NCBI GenBank assembly: GCA_964452915.1
Contig: CAYVNW010000018.1
Span: forward strand, 1 to 51,749
DNA: 51,749 nucleotides
Direction: 5' to 3'
Source: Colivivens sp964452915
Lineage (GTDB): Bacteria > Bacteroidota > Bacteroidia > Bacteroidales > Bacteroidaceae
The translations under genes and the position numbers were made by a program. Each line of letters begins with the position of its first letter. Positions within the stretch are counted from its first letter, which is position 1. Positions 8,846-17,159 of the stretch are shown piece by piece. The notes below the pieces were generated by a model, which saw only the letters and a list, made by a program, of their open reading frames with translations, did no database searches and was not told where the DNA came from.

Positions 8846-10057
8846 TTATATGTTATTTATACAATCCAACATCTTAACGAAACAGTCCGTAGCCATCGTG
8901 CTTGCAAACTGTCTGTTTGGCCGCTTGTCCTTGCATTCCATCAATGTCTGGTAGAACTGCCTTCTTGCTTCCGTCAAACTCTTAGTTACGTCGACTGCAT
9001 GACCGGCTAACGACAAGTCTTCCAACAGTCCTTGTATCTTATGCTCATAACTGAGGGCCATAAAGGGGACTTCGTTGTTAATTGAGAAAACCACAGAGTG
9101 GTAGCGTGCCCCTACAACCATGTCAGCTCCTGATATGATTGTCTGCTGTATGTCCGAGCTGTAGGTATCAGGGACGACACACACATTACTGTCGCCAAAC
9201 TGCTGCTGAAGGCTTCTAAAATACTTATAGTCTCCCTCTTCACCGAGCGAGCATAGTTGAGGCAGCATAACTATTTGATGTTCCGGATATATTTTGCGAA
9301 GTTCATTCATTACGAACTTGTTGAAATCATCAATAGCCTGCCCTGACAAGTTTCGAAAAGCGAAATGCCACTTTAACTGATTGGGTACGAAAACAACATA
9401 CCTTGGTTTTATTGCCTGCTGAAGCTCTTGTGGAATGCTCGGATGCGGATGTGCAAGAAATGCGGTATCAATCGACGATACGTACCCTACACCGAGCTCC
9501 TTTGCTATCTGTTTCGATCTGCTGTCACGCAACGACAGAAATGCAAAGCTTTTAAGCATGTCAACAGACAAACGTTTGAACCGGCGGTTCAGTCTTGTCG
9601 TGACAGGGAAGGGTCCGATGGACCTTGAGTAATATATTATCGGCTTTTTCATATTGCGTGCCACTTGCAACAGATACATGTGGCGCCAGTTTTGGAACCC
9701 TCCCATACATATTCCGCCGGGAGCACAAATAACGGCATCCGCACTGCGGTAGTAAGGTAGCAATCTACGCAACACCGGATGAAGGGCTGTCCCGACTCTT
9801 GTCATACCATACTTAATTAGGAACTGAGCCACATCGTCGGCCATCAGATTGTGTGGAAAGATGAACTTCACATAAGTGTTTTTATCATTACTGACTGTTA
9901 GCGCATCTATCGCGTCAGATGCATATTGAAACGCCAATATAGTAAAATGCACTTCCGGCAACGCATCATTCAGTGCATGCATCAATGCCCGATGCGCCGA
10001 CTCGTCGCCGCGATTTCCAACGGGCTGATTTATTATTAATATGTTTTTAATTTTCAT
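8846..10057 (-). CDS. Polysaccharide pyruvyltransferase family protein
   Basis: The 403-residue protein matches the polysaccharide pyruvyltransferase family (PF04230). It starts IKNILIINQPVGNRGDESAH with the GNRGDE loop, has CAPGGICMGGF in the middle and the terminal VVGARYHSVVFSI block. Members move a pyruvyl ketal from phosphoenolpyruvate to a sugar, adding negative charge. The open frame reaches 10063, but that codon is TTG. The ATG at 10057 is the better start. It lies 2 nt before the polymerase and 10 nt after the nitroreductase-like gene. Confidence 0.86.
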   Translation of the reverse strand: MKIKNILIINQPVGNRGDESAHRALMHALNDALPEVHFTILAFQYASDAIDALTVSNDKNTYVKFIFPHNLMADDVAQFLIKYGMTRVGTALHPVLRRLLPYYRSADAVICAPGGICMGGFQNWRHMYLLQVARNMKKPIIYYSRSIGPFPVTTRLNRRFKRLSVDMLKSFAFLSLRDSRSKQIAKELGVGYVSSIDTAFLAHPHPSIPQELQQAIKPRYVVFVPNQLKWHFAFRNLSGQAIDDFNKFVMNELRKIYPEHQIVMLPQLCSLGEEGDYKYFRSLQQQFGDSNVCVVPDTYSSDIQQTIISGADMVVGARYHSVVFSINNEVPFMALSYEHKIQGLLEDLSLAGHAVDVTKSLTEARRQFYQTLMECKDKRPNRQFASTMATDCFVKMLDCINNI

Positions 10058-10067
10058 CCTCAAATTC

Positions 10068-11066
10068 CTAATTATGCCAAACGTTTGTTTGTCTTATGTT
10101 CTTGCGAGTTGATTCCGCTATCTTCACTGTCTCGTCCAATACGCCCGTTCCGATTATAACCACCAGCACTTCGTTCTCCGGTATCCCGAAGGTTTTGTGA
10201 ATACGTTTCAGCTTATTCTGATAAAAGCCACACGAAAGCGGAATGGTACCAAGACCGGCATAGTGAAGAGCGTTGATTAGGTTCATTGCATAAAGACCTC
10301 CATCAATAAAACATTGGAATGGTTCGAAATGAAGGAAGCCTTTCATATCGGCAGTCACTACTATTGCACAATGTACGTCATCGTGGAATCCGTTGCACCC
10401 TCCTTGCATTCTCAGCAGTTCATGACACTGGTCTCCAAAGAATACATGAGTATGCCATGCCTGACGGTTGCATGCTGATGGTGTACGCGCCGCAAGTTCG
10501 AGCGCTTTTGTAAGTTGCTCACGCGATGGCAACTCATCGGTAAAATACCGTATTGAATGACGGCTATACAATAATTTTTCAAAGTCGCCTTGAGCATCAC
10601 TTTTCAATGTTTCTGCCTTTACATAACTAACTCCTGCCGGCAGTATAAGGTTGGTTTCGTCTATGCCCGTTTCCTTGCACAATGAGTGGAACTGTATCTC
10701 TATGTCTGTAATATCGACATTCTCTTGCTTTTGGAACAACAGGTATGTCTTTATTGTCGATAATGGATAAAGCAGAAAATCGCGGTCCTTCTTGCCGTAC
10801 TTGTTGTTATAAACCGACAGTCTCTGCAGCAAATGCTCCACTTTTTGCTTTCCGTAGCCATGCTTCGTGTTCTTTATCGACATCCCTTTCTCTATGGTGT
10901 GATTCTCCCTAAGAAGGGTATATTGAATTTTCCTGAAGTCTCGGTCTGTCCGGAACGATGCATTATACTTGCATAGTCTCAGCCAATATTGTATCATTTC
11001 CGCCAAGAGCAATATTGCTTTAGGAGTTTTTTCCCTTAACCTTCTATTTAAATATTCTCTTGTCAT
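10068..11066 (-). CDS. Nitroreductase-family flavoprotein in a polysaccharide operon
   Basis: The C-terminal two thirds form a nitroreductase fold. The FMN-binding start is SRHSIRYFTDE, with AARTPSACNRQAWHTHVF following and FIDGGLYAMNLINALHYAGL later. About 110 N-terminal residues are helical and charged and are not part of the fold. The open frame extends to 11270, deep inside the flippase. I chose the Met at 11066, which makes an ATGA overlap with the flippase stop. A second Met at 11102 is possible. Flavin-dependent redox of a sugar or pyruvyl group is a guess from its place next to the pyruvyltransferase. The true reaction is unknown. Confidence 0.78.
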   Translation of the reverse strand: MTREYLNRRLREKTPKAILLLAEMIQYWLRLCKYNASFRTDRDFRKIQYTLLRENHTIEKGMSIKNTKHGYGKQKVEHLLQRLSVYNNKYGKKDRDFLLYPLSTIKTYLLFQKQENVDITDIEIQFHSLCKETGIDETNLILPAGVSYVKAETLKSDAQGDFEKLLYSRHSIRYFTDELPSREQLTKALELAARTPSACNRQAWHTHVFFGDQCHELLRMQGGCNGFHDDVHCAIVVTADMKGFLHFEPFQCFIDGGLYAMNLINALHYAGLGTIPLSCGFYQNKLKRIHKTFGIPENEVLVVIIGTGVLDETVKIAESTRKNIRQTNVWHN

Positions 11067-12403
11067 CTTATCAAGGACTTTATTTTCAACATATCTCTCC
11101 ATCCGAGGGCCAATGCCCTGAGTTGCATTTTGAAATACTGCCGGTATGGCGGTATAATCAAGTTTGCCACTGTGCCTGACGATAAGATGGTGATTATCGA
11201 CACAACAGCTGCGCCATATACACCGTAAGCTCTGATGAGCCAGAGATTCAACACAACACAAACCACACATCCTATAACATTACGTATTGAGACGTACTTT
11301 TGCCGCTTCTCTATTATTATCAGTTGTCCGGACGTTTGCGACAGTGCGTCACCTATTACTTTAAACGACATGATCGACAGCACCGAAGCTGCCATAATAT
11401 ATTGCTGTCCGAAAGTCAGCGCTACCAGTGGATATGAGATCACGTTGACGCATACCGCACACAATATGCATATCCACACCGTGACGCCCATGAATACTTT
11501 TGCCATACTTCTGTAGCGCTCAGGATTCTCATTCAGCACACGTACCAATATCGGGCTTATGGTCTGTGATATTATAGTAGGGATGAACACAAGCACCTCA
11601 ATAAAACGAACGGCTACCGAATAAATGCCCACATATCCGTCGTTGAGCATCTTTCCAATCATCACTTGGTCGATTCTGTGATAAACTACGATTGCAGCAC
11701 CCGACAAAAGTAAGGGGAATGATTGACGTACCATATATGCCGCAAGTTTTTTGTCAAAACTCCACTTGAGAATGCTGTCTACCTTCTTCGAATACGACAA
11801 TAGGTAACCGCTTGCGAGAAGGATTGAGTCGAACACAAGGGCGGCCACAAACCAAGGCAGCGTAGCATGCGCGAGAAGCAGAACTCCCTTGATGCCCATT
11901 CCTATGACGGTTCTCGAAATTTCTGTCTTGACAACATACTCGTTCATCACGATCGACGTAAAATGGTTGCGTGCCACCCACGTTGTATTCATAATCACAC
12001 TCAACGAATACATCAGTATCAGGAAGCGTGTAACCGAGTCTGCCTCGAATAAAAAGGTGTAGAAGATGATCAATATGATTGCGATGGTTGCAAAAAACAT
12101 TTTCAACACGAAAGTGGTACCGATGAGCTTGTCTCTCATACCTGCGTTTCTGGCTTCCTCACGTATTTGTATATTGTCCAATCCGAAATCCGCAAATACT
12201 TGGAATATGGCAACTATACTGATGACATAGTTCATCAGTCCATATTGTTCTTTTCCCAAATAGCGAGCAACGAGTATGCCGACAAGCAACGCACCCAACA
12301 AATTCACGCATTTGCCCAGCACCGCCCAATAGATATTGGTTATCACCTTCATCTTGGTCGGAGACAGGTTGTATTTGCTCTGAATGTACGACAATATACT
12401 CAT
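11063..12403 (-). CDS. Wzx-type polysaccharide flippase (MOP superfamily)
   Basis: The 446-residue integral membrane protein has about 12-14 hydrophobic helices and the N-terminal pattern of RfbX/Wzx exporters, with LGKCVNLLGALLVGILVARY followed by LGKEQYGLMNYV. These proteins flip the undecaprenyl-linked repeat unit to the periplasm for Wzy. It is followed with a 4-nt overlap by the nitroreductase-like gene and preceded by a 71-nt gap after wzz that contains a hairpin. Confidence 0.9.
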   Translation of the reverse strand: MSILSYIQSKYNLSPTKMKVITNIYWAVLGKCVNLLGALLVGILVARYLGKEQYGLMNYVISIVAIFQVFADFGLDNIQIREEARNAGMRDKLIGTTFVLKMFFATIAIILIIFYTFLFEADSVTRFLILMYSLSVIMNTTWVARNHFTSIVMNEYVVKTEISRTVIGMGIKGVLLLAHATLPWFVAALVFDSILLASGYLLSYSKKVDSILKWSFDKKLAAYMVRQSFPLLLSGAAIVVYHRIDQVMIGKMLNDGYVGIYSVAVRFIEVLVFIPTIISQTISPILVRVLNENPERYRSMAKVFMGVTVWICILCAVCVNVISYPLVALTFGQQYIMAASVLSIMSFKVIGDALSQTSGQLIIIEKRQKYVSIRNVIGCVVCVVLNLWLIRAYGVYGAAVVSIITILSSGTVANLIIPPYRQYFKMQLRALALGWRDMLKIKSLIR

Positions 12404-12430
12404 ATATCACTATTTCATTATATAACGTAA

Positions 12431-12460
12431 AAGGACCCTTTCCCACTTAGGCAGGTCCTT
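12431..12460 (-). terminator. Hairpin between wzz and wzx (possible attenuator)
   Basis: A perfect 7-bp stem (AAGGACC / GGTCCTT) with a 16-nt loop lies in the gap between wzz and wzx and is followed on the minus strand by TTTT. The T-run is short, so partial termination or mRNA processing is more likely than a full stop, because the operon clearly continues. Confidence 0.35.
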
Positions 12461-12474
12461 CTTAAAGACTGTGT

Positions 12475-13539
12475 TCAGCTCTTTGGCTTAAACAAGACTT
12501 TTCTGCACTTCCACAAGCCTGTACATATAAGTGAGAGGAACATCATACCACCTACAAATATCATTCTCTTAGGTCCGGACGGTCGTATTGGCACTGTTGC
12601 ACTCTTGAGTGTTGTGAACGATGGGGTACGCTCTTGCACCTTTGCCTTCATTGCCTGCAGTTGCGTGCTCATTGCACTGTAGGTATTGTACTTGACCGAC
12701 ATATCATTCTCGAGTTTGTCGCGTTCGGAGATGTATGCTTGCAGAATAATATCCTTATGTGTGTCGGAATAATCACTGTATACCTTTAGTGCCTGTTCGT
12801 ATTCCACCTTCGCACTGTCAGTCAGATGCTGATAGTAATCACAGTCGAGCCGAGCCTTACTTGTGCGATATTGAGTGATGAAATCCTGCAGACGTTCTTT
12901 GACAGAATCTGCCAAAGTAGCACAGACCAAAGGGTCCTGGTCTCTCACCATAATCGAAATGACATTTGTCTTCTTGTCAACCGCACATTTGATGTTACCC
13001 ATCACGAGTTGCACAAGCATATAATCTTCTTCCGACATACAGAACGGATCGATCTTGCCACCTTTTCCTGTACCTTTAGGCTTCTTTTCCTTAAACAAGT
13101 CTTTGACATACTTCATTGCCAGCATGAACGGACGCGTCAGCATATTTTTCTTCTGGTACTTGGTGAGATACGCGTAATAATCGGTATCTATATCACCGTC
13201 TTCTGTCTTGACCTTGATATCGAACAGTCCGACAATAAATTCGGGTGACTCAAACAAGTCTGGATAAAGCAGCGGATATATGGCATCAGTGCCGCCTATG
13301 TCTCCAAGGTTAATGCCAAACGAAGAGGCAATCGACGACAAGCCTCCACCCATACTTTCACCACTGGTTTCCGGAGCCAATGACACATCACAATCATAAT
13401 ACCGTGGTTGTGGAAGGATCCAAATACACGATAGGATGAAGACTATCACTAATACGTATACATACGTCTTCTTCTTGTATTTCAGTGCCTTCCATATTTC
13501 TTTCAGGTCTATTATCCTGACATTTTCGTTTTCCTGCAT
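12475..13539 (-). CDS. Wzz-type chain-length regulator
   Basis: This 354-residue inner-membrane protein has a short cytoplasmic start (RIIDLKEIWKALKYKKKTY), a first membrane helix at about 27-46, a large periplasmic region with coiled-coil character, and a second helix at about 325-345 preceded by the proline-rich TVPIRPSGPKR that marks Wzz/PCP proteins. It sets polymer length and links to the outer-membrane SLBB protein encoded 8 nt upstream. No tyrosine-kinase domain is fused. After the stop, another frame stays open for 25 codons (see findings). Confidence 0.9.
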   Translation of the reverse strand: MQENENVRIIDLKEIWKALKYKKKTYVYVLVIVFILSCIWILPQPRYYDCDVSLAPETSGESMGGGLSSIASSFGINLGDIGGTDAIYPLLYPDLFESPEFIVGLFDIKVKTEDGDIDTDYYAYLTKYQKKNMLTRPFMLAMKYVKDLFKEKKPKGTGKGGKIDPFCMSEEDYMLVQLVMGNIKCAVDKKTNVISIMVRDQDPLVCATLADSVKERLQDFITQYRTSKARLDCDYYQHLTDSAKVEYEQALKVYSDYSDTHKDIILQAYISERDKLENDMSVKYNTYSAMSTQLQAMKAKVQERTPSFTTLKSATVPIRPSGPKRMIFVGGMMFLSLICTGLWKCRKVLFKPKS

Positions 13540-13547
13540 AACCCGTT

Positions 13548-16106
13548 CTACTTAAGTATGTTGGCAATTGTAACCATCATTGTAGCGATCGACGCGGCAG
13601 AAGTTCCCATTGCCGCATACTCCGCTGTTGTCATCTTGTTTTTGTTCTTCTTCGACGGTACCACAATCTGGCAGCCCGGCTGCACTGCGTCCTTCGAATG
13701 GTGGTTCAACAGTTGCACCGAACCGTTCATGTAGATTGCGTATACTCTACTCTTTCGTGCGTTATCGCCATATCCGCCAGCACGCTTGATGTAATAGTTC
13801 AGCGACTCCCCTTTCTTATAGTTCATTGTAACTGGATACATCACATCGCCTGTAATTTTGACTGTACTGATATATTGTGGCACAATCAGTTTGTCTCCAT
13901 CTCTTAATGTCACATCCTCAGGGCCTCCAGGATTGGCAATTGCTGCCTCAAGGTCGATTGCGATACCCGACGTGGTACTCAAGTCAAGTTTCATGTTGAG
14001 CAACGTGTCGGCTTTTTCCATGTCGAAATTCTTTTCGCCTTTCATTGCTTCCTCATAAAGGGCTATCTGCGACGTACGGAGCGATGTCTCATTCTGTTGG
14101 CACTCCTCATCAGTCATTCTCCGCTCAAGTCTTGCTCCCTTTGCGTAGGCGAGGTCTGTTAGTCCGCCAGCTGCCTTTATCAAGTCACTGAGCCGGTAAT
14201 TCTTATTGGTTAGCGAGTACGAGCCTTCGAAATTGACCGATCCTGTCACCTGTACAGTTTGCATCTCTGTGAATGTAGGACTCTTCCTGACAACAACCTC
14301 ATCAAACGGTTTTAATACGAATCCTTCTTCACCCTCAACTACAAAACCATCTTTCAGTGCGAACGAGTATGTCTCAGAAATGACATCGGACGTAGAAAGC
14401 GACTTAGGGTCGTAGACCCTTCTGAACACATCGACCTTCGTTGTCGAGGCAGAAGTTGTCAGTCCGCCGGCTTGCAACACAATATCCTCAAGGGTTGTAT
14501 TGTCGGCATACTGATATGTACCAGGGTAAACCACCTCTCCATCGATCTTTATTGTCTGTTCGGTTACGTAATCCTGCACGCTTGGAATGAACAGCACATC
14601 ATTTTTCTTCAATGGAATATCCGGCACAGTACCGTCGAGCAAGCCCTTCACATCCACAGCTATTACCTCAAGTGTCTTGTCGGGTTTTTCTCTGTGCATG
14701 ACACCACGATTGACGAACGCATCCTCGCGCAAACCTTCAGCGGCAAGTATCAGGTCGCGTACACCACTTATACTGCCACCCATCTGATACATACCCGGGT
14801 GATATACGGCTCCACGAATTTCTACCATGTTGGAATAGCGTGCTACAACCGAGTCTACATATATTGAGTCTCCGTCATCGAGTTTAAAACTGCTCATGTC
14901 GAACTCACCTACCGTGAAAATGGAATACTCTGTACCGCTCTTTCTGATAAGTCGCACATTCTTTTTATATGCATCGCCTGTGAATCCTCCTGCATAGTCG
15001 ATGATGGTTGAAACACTCTCATTGCGTTTCATCTCATAGAACATCGGGCGCTTCACCCTTCCTTTGATTCTGACTAAACAGTCATATGGTCCGACTACAA
15101 TAATATCGTTGTCCTGCAGACGGACGTCACCACTGGAGTTGCCGTTCAGTATATAATCGTACACGTCAATTGATGCAATTTGCCTGCCCTCTCTGTATAC
15201 CTTTATGTCACGCAACGTTCCTATGTCGCTTATACCGCCTGCCGCATACAGAGCATTAAACGATGTAGAGAGAGCACTCAAAGTATATGTGCCAGGCACT
15301 TTCACCTCACCCATCACTTGAACAATGATTGAGCGTGTATCACCGAGCGACAAACTGATTTGCGAACCGGAATAATATCTGCCAAGACGTACCTTCAACA
15401 CTCCCTGAGCTTGCGACACAGTCATGCCTGCAAGTTTTACCGGACCTATGCCTTCAATAGTCACCGTTCCATCGGGCGATATGGTACCCTCAAAAGTGTC
15501 TTGCGAAGCACCCCAGACGTCAATGATTACGGCGTCCCCAGCCCCTAAGCGGTAGTTAGCCGGAGTGGCGATATTCACGTTGGGCTGAAAAGTAAGTTCC
15601 TGGTTGTTAAACAAGTTGTGACCAAACACCTGATCTTCCGTGTTGTCGAACATGTTCCTATAATACATGACAGAATCGATGTCAAGAAAACCTATCTCAT
15701 TATCCATCATCTGCCTTCTCTCATCGTTTGTATAGTTGTTCTGTCCGTTCTTACCCCTAGCCTGACTTTGAATCATGTAATTGTTATGCTGCTGATAAGC
15801 TTCTCCATCAAGCTGACGGTTGGTACGCATTCTGCTTTTCGACACGCTGGCACCTGTGCCGTCCACGTTGACCGCCCCAAGCTGGTCTTTCTGCGCCTCC
15901 ATGTTCTTCCTTATTCTCCTAAGTTGTTGAACAGTGACACCACGCTTCAGGAGTTGTTGCACAATCGATGCCTGACTGTCGCCTTTCGACTGTTGCTTCA
16001 CAACGTAGTCTATCACTTGATTGTCGGTCATTGATTGTGCATAAAGATAATTGAGTTGACAACCCATGGTCGCCAACACCACGGAAAATAATATTCTCTT
16101 TATCAT
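13548..16106 (-). CDS. Wza-like polysaccharide export protein with multiple SLBB domains
   Basis: The protein is about 852 residues with a signal peptide (MIKRILFSVVLATMGCQ, cleaved near YAQ). A polysaccharide export (Poly_export/Wza) domain follows at about residues 180-260, with YRLGAGDAVIIDVWGASQDT. After it come several SLBB repeats, each opening like IKGRVKRPMFYEM, IRGAVYHPGMYQM and IDGEVVYPGTYQY. This is the Bacteroidetes form of the outer-membrane export channel. An in-frame Met at 16133 would add nine residues. I chose 16106 because it directly begins the signal peptide. It lies next to wzz, its usual partner. Confidence 0.9.
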   Translation of the reverse strand: MIKRILFSVVLATMGCQLNYLYAQSMTDNQVIDYVVKQQSKGDSQASIVQQLLKRGVTVQQLRRIRKNMEAQKDQLGAVNVDGTGASVSKSRMRTNRQLDGEAYQQHNNYMIQSQARGKNGQNNYTNDERRQMMDNEIGFLDIDSVMYYRNMFDNTEDQVFGHNLFNNQELTFQPNVNIATPANYRLGAGDAVIIDVWGASQDTFEGTISPDGTVTIEGIGPVKLAGMTVSQAQGVLKVRLGRYYSGSQISLSLGDTRSIIVQVMGEVKVPGTYTLSALSTSFNALYAAGGISDIGTLRDIKVYREGRQIASIDVYDYILNGNSSGDVRLQDNDIIVVGPYDCLVRIKGRVKRPMFYEMKRNESVSTIIDYAGGFTGDAYKKNVRLIRKSGTEYSIFTVGEFDMSSFKLDDGDSIYVDSVVARYSNMVEIRGAVYHPGMYQMGGSISGVRDLILAAEGLREDAFVNRGVMHREKPDKTLEVIAVDVKGLLDGTVPDIPLKKNDVLFIPSVQDYVTEQTIKIDGEVVYPGTYQYADNTTLEDIVLQAGGLTTSASTTKVDVFRRVYDPKSLSTSDVISETYSFALKDGFVVEGEEGFVLKPFDEVVVRKSPTFTEMQTVQVTGSVNFEGSYSLTNKNYRLSDLIKAAGGLTDLAYAKGARLERRMTDEECQQNETSLRTSQIALYEEAMKGEKNFDMEKADTLLNMKLDLSTTSGIAIDLEAAIANPGGPEDVTLRDGDKLIVPQYISTVKITGDVMYPVTMNYKKGESLNYYIKRAGGYGDNARKSRVYAIYMNGSVQLLNHHSKDAVQPGCQIVVPSKKNKNKMTTAEYAAMGTSAASIATMMVTIANILK

Positions 16107-16212
16107 TGTCTGGTTCTTTGCTTCAAACATCATCAGTATATTATAAGGTATTTGCTGATTGTCTCTTTACTGTTTCGCACGTCGGGATGATTCGGGGAGT
16201 GCACACTGTCTG

Positions 16213-16839
16213 TCAATACTTTCGCCCTGCGATGAAAAACACCGAAGTCTCCAAAATAATTCTGGCGTCAACCCACAGGCTGCGGTTTCTCAAGTAGTCT
16301 AAGTCCATGTCGAGCCTGCGAATCATCTTCTCTATCGTATAGGTGTACCCATTGTGAATGGTTGCGTCCGAGGTCATTCCAGGACGGCTCACATACAACA
16401 GAGTATAGTCTGGTCGCTGCTCGCATATTTTACTTATGAAATAAGGTCGTTCAGGACGGTAGCCTACGAACGTCATGTCACCGCAAAGCACATTGACCAG
16501 TTGCGGCAACTCATCAAGGTGGTGCGATCTGAGAAAACACCCGACTTTAGTCAGCCGTTCGTCATCATCTCTCGCCAATTGCGGTCCGCCTTCCTCGGCA
16601 CCGACTTGCATAGTCCTAAACTTCAATATATAGAAGGGTTTGCCATGCAACCCTATTCTTTCTTGTCTGTACAAGACAGGACCCTTTCCCTCGAGCCTTT
16701 GGGCAATCATTATTGCAAGGAAAACGGGCGACAAGCAAATCAACCCAATCAACGAGCCAATGACATCAAAGGCACGCTTTATTCCCTTCTCGAGCGGGTT
16801 CATCCCATCCTGTATTGTAGTCTCCGATTCTTCAACCAT
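16213..16839 (-). CDS. PHPT-type initiating sugar transferase (undecaprenyl-phosphate sugar phosphotransferase)
   Basis: The 208-residue protein is the catalytic core of the bacterial sugar transferase family (PF02397; WcaJ/WbaP C-terminal type). It has one membrane segment (about residues 24-45), GPVLYRQERIGLHGKPFYIL, KFRTM, the LDELPQLVNVLCGDMTFVG signature and RPERP. It lacks the four N-terminal helices of full WbaP. It moves a sugar phosphate to undecaprenyl phosphate and so starts the repeat unit. The open frame reaches a GTG at 16896. The ATG at 16839 is preferred, and an ATG at 16866 is possible. It is the first gene of the operon. Confidence 0.88.
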   Translation of the reverse strand: MVEESETTIQDGMNPLEKGIKRAFDVIGSLIGLICLSPVFLAIMIAQRLEGKGPVLYRQERIGLHGKPFYILKFRTMQVGAEEGGPQLARDDDERLTKVGCFLRSHHLDELPQLVNVLCGDMTFVGYRPERPYFISKICEQRPDYTLLYVSRPGMTSDATIHNGYTYTIEKMIRRLDMDLDYLRNRSLWVDARIILETSVFFIAGRKY

Positions 16840-17046
16840 TACAATTAAGTTTATGCATTTGTGCATATAAAGTTGTCTACTTGCTAAGCAAATCACAACA
16901 TCGCAACCCTTACGCAGTATTATAATAAACGTAAGTGCAGATTATTTATTGTGAACCCCATTAAATTAAATAATTATTAAACAATTATCCAGTATCCAGA
17001 CACCTTGACAAACCACAGGTTGGAGGAGTCAACACAAAAAACCTTG

Positions 17047-17078
17047 CAAAGTTACGACAATTTCGCCTATGTGCCAAA
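17047..17078 (-). promoter_or_regulatory. Bacteroidetes promoter of the polysaccharide operon
   Basis: On the minus strand a -7 box TAACTTTG (17047-17054) is preceded by TTTG (17075-17078) with 20 nt between, an almost ideal match to the Bacteroidetes housekeeping promoter. Transcription would start near 17040. Confidence 0.75.
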
Positions 17079-17091
17079 CAATCGGAATAAA

Positions 17092-17126
17092 TTGTTTTCT
17101 CCTATCGCAAATAACCACTATCTTTG
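17092..17126 (+). promoter_or_regulatory. Bacteroidetes promoter of the esterase-like gene
   Basis: The -7 box TATCTTTG lies at 17119-17126 with a TTG at 17092-17094. The predicted start near 17133 supports translation from the ATG at 17160. The open frame upstream of that begins with a TTG inside the promoter. Confidence 0.7.
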
Positions 17127-17159
17127 CATTGTAAAAGCATTAACAACCATACCAAAACA

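Larger units (their letters stand above)
16840..17159. promoter_or_regulatory. Divergent control region between polysaccharide operon and secreted-hydrolase genes
   Basis: This 320-nt region has no gene. It holds two back-to-back Bacteroidetes promoters (listed separately). The predicted leader of the polysaccharide operon is about 200 nt. Within it a perfect 6-bp stem (CTTACG / CGTAAG at 16909-16914 and 16930-16935) could form. The rest is AT-rich with no recognisable riboswitch. Confidence 0.55.

Noticed and set aside
11067..11270. Longer N-terminus of the nitroreductase-like protein
   Set aside because: It would overlap the flippase by about 200 nt and reads as Cys-rich, unlike a protein start. 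The ATGA overlap at 11063-11066 explains the start better.
12159..12446. Small gene between wzz and wzx on the minus strand
   Set aside because: It overlaps the wzx start in another frame for most of its length and has no domain or promoter.
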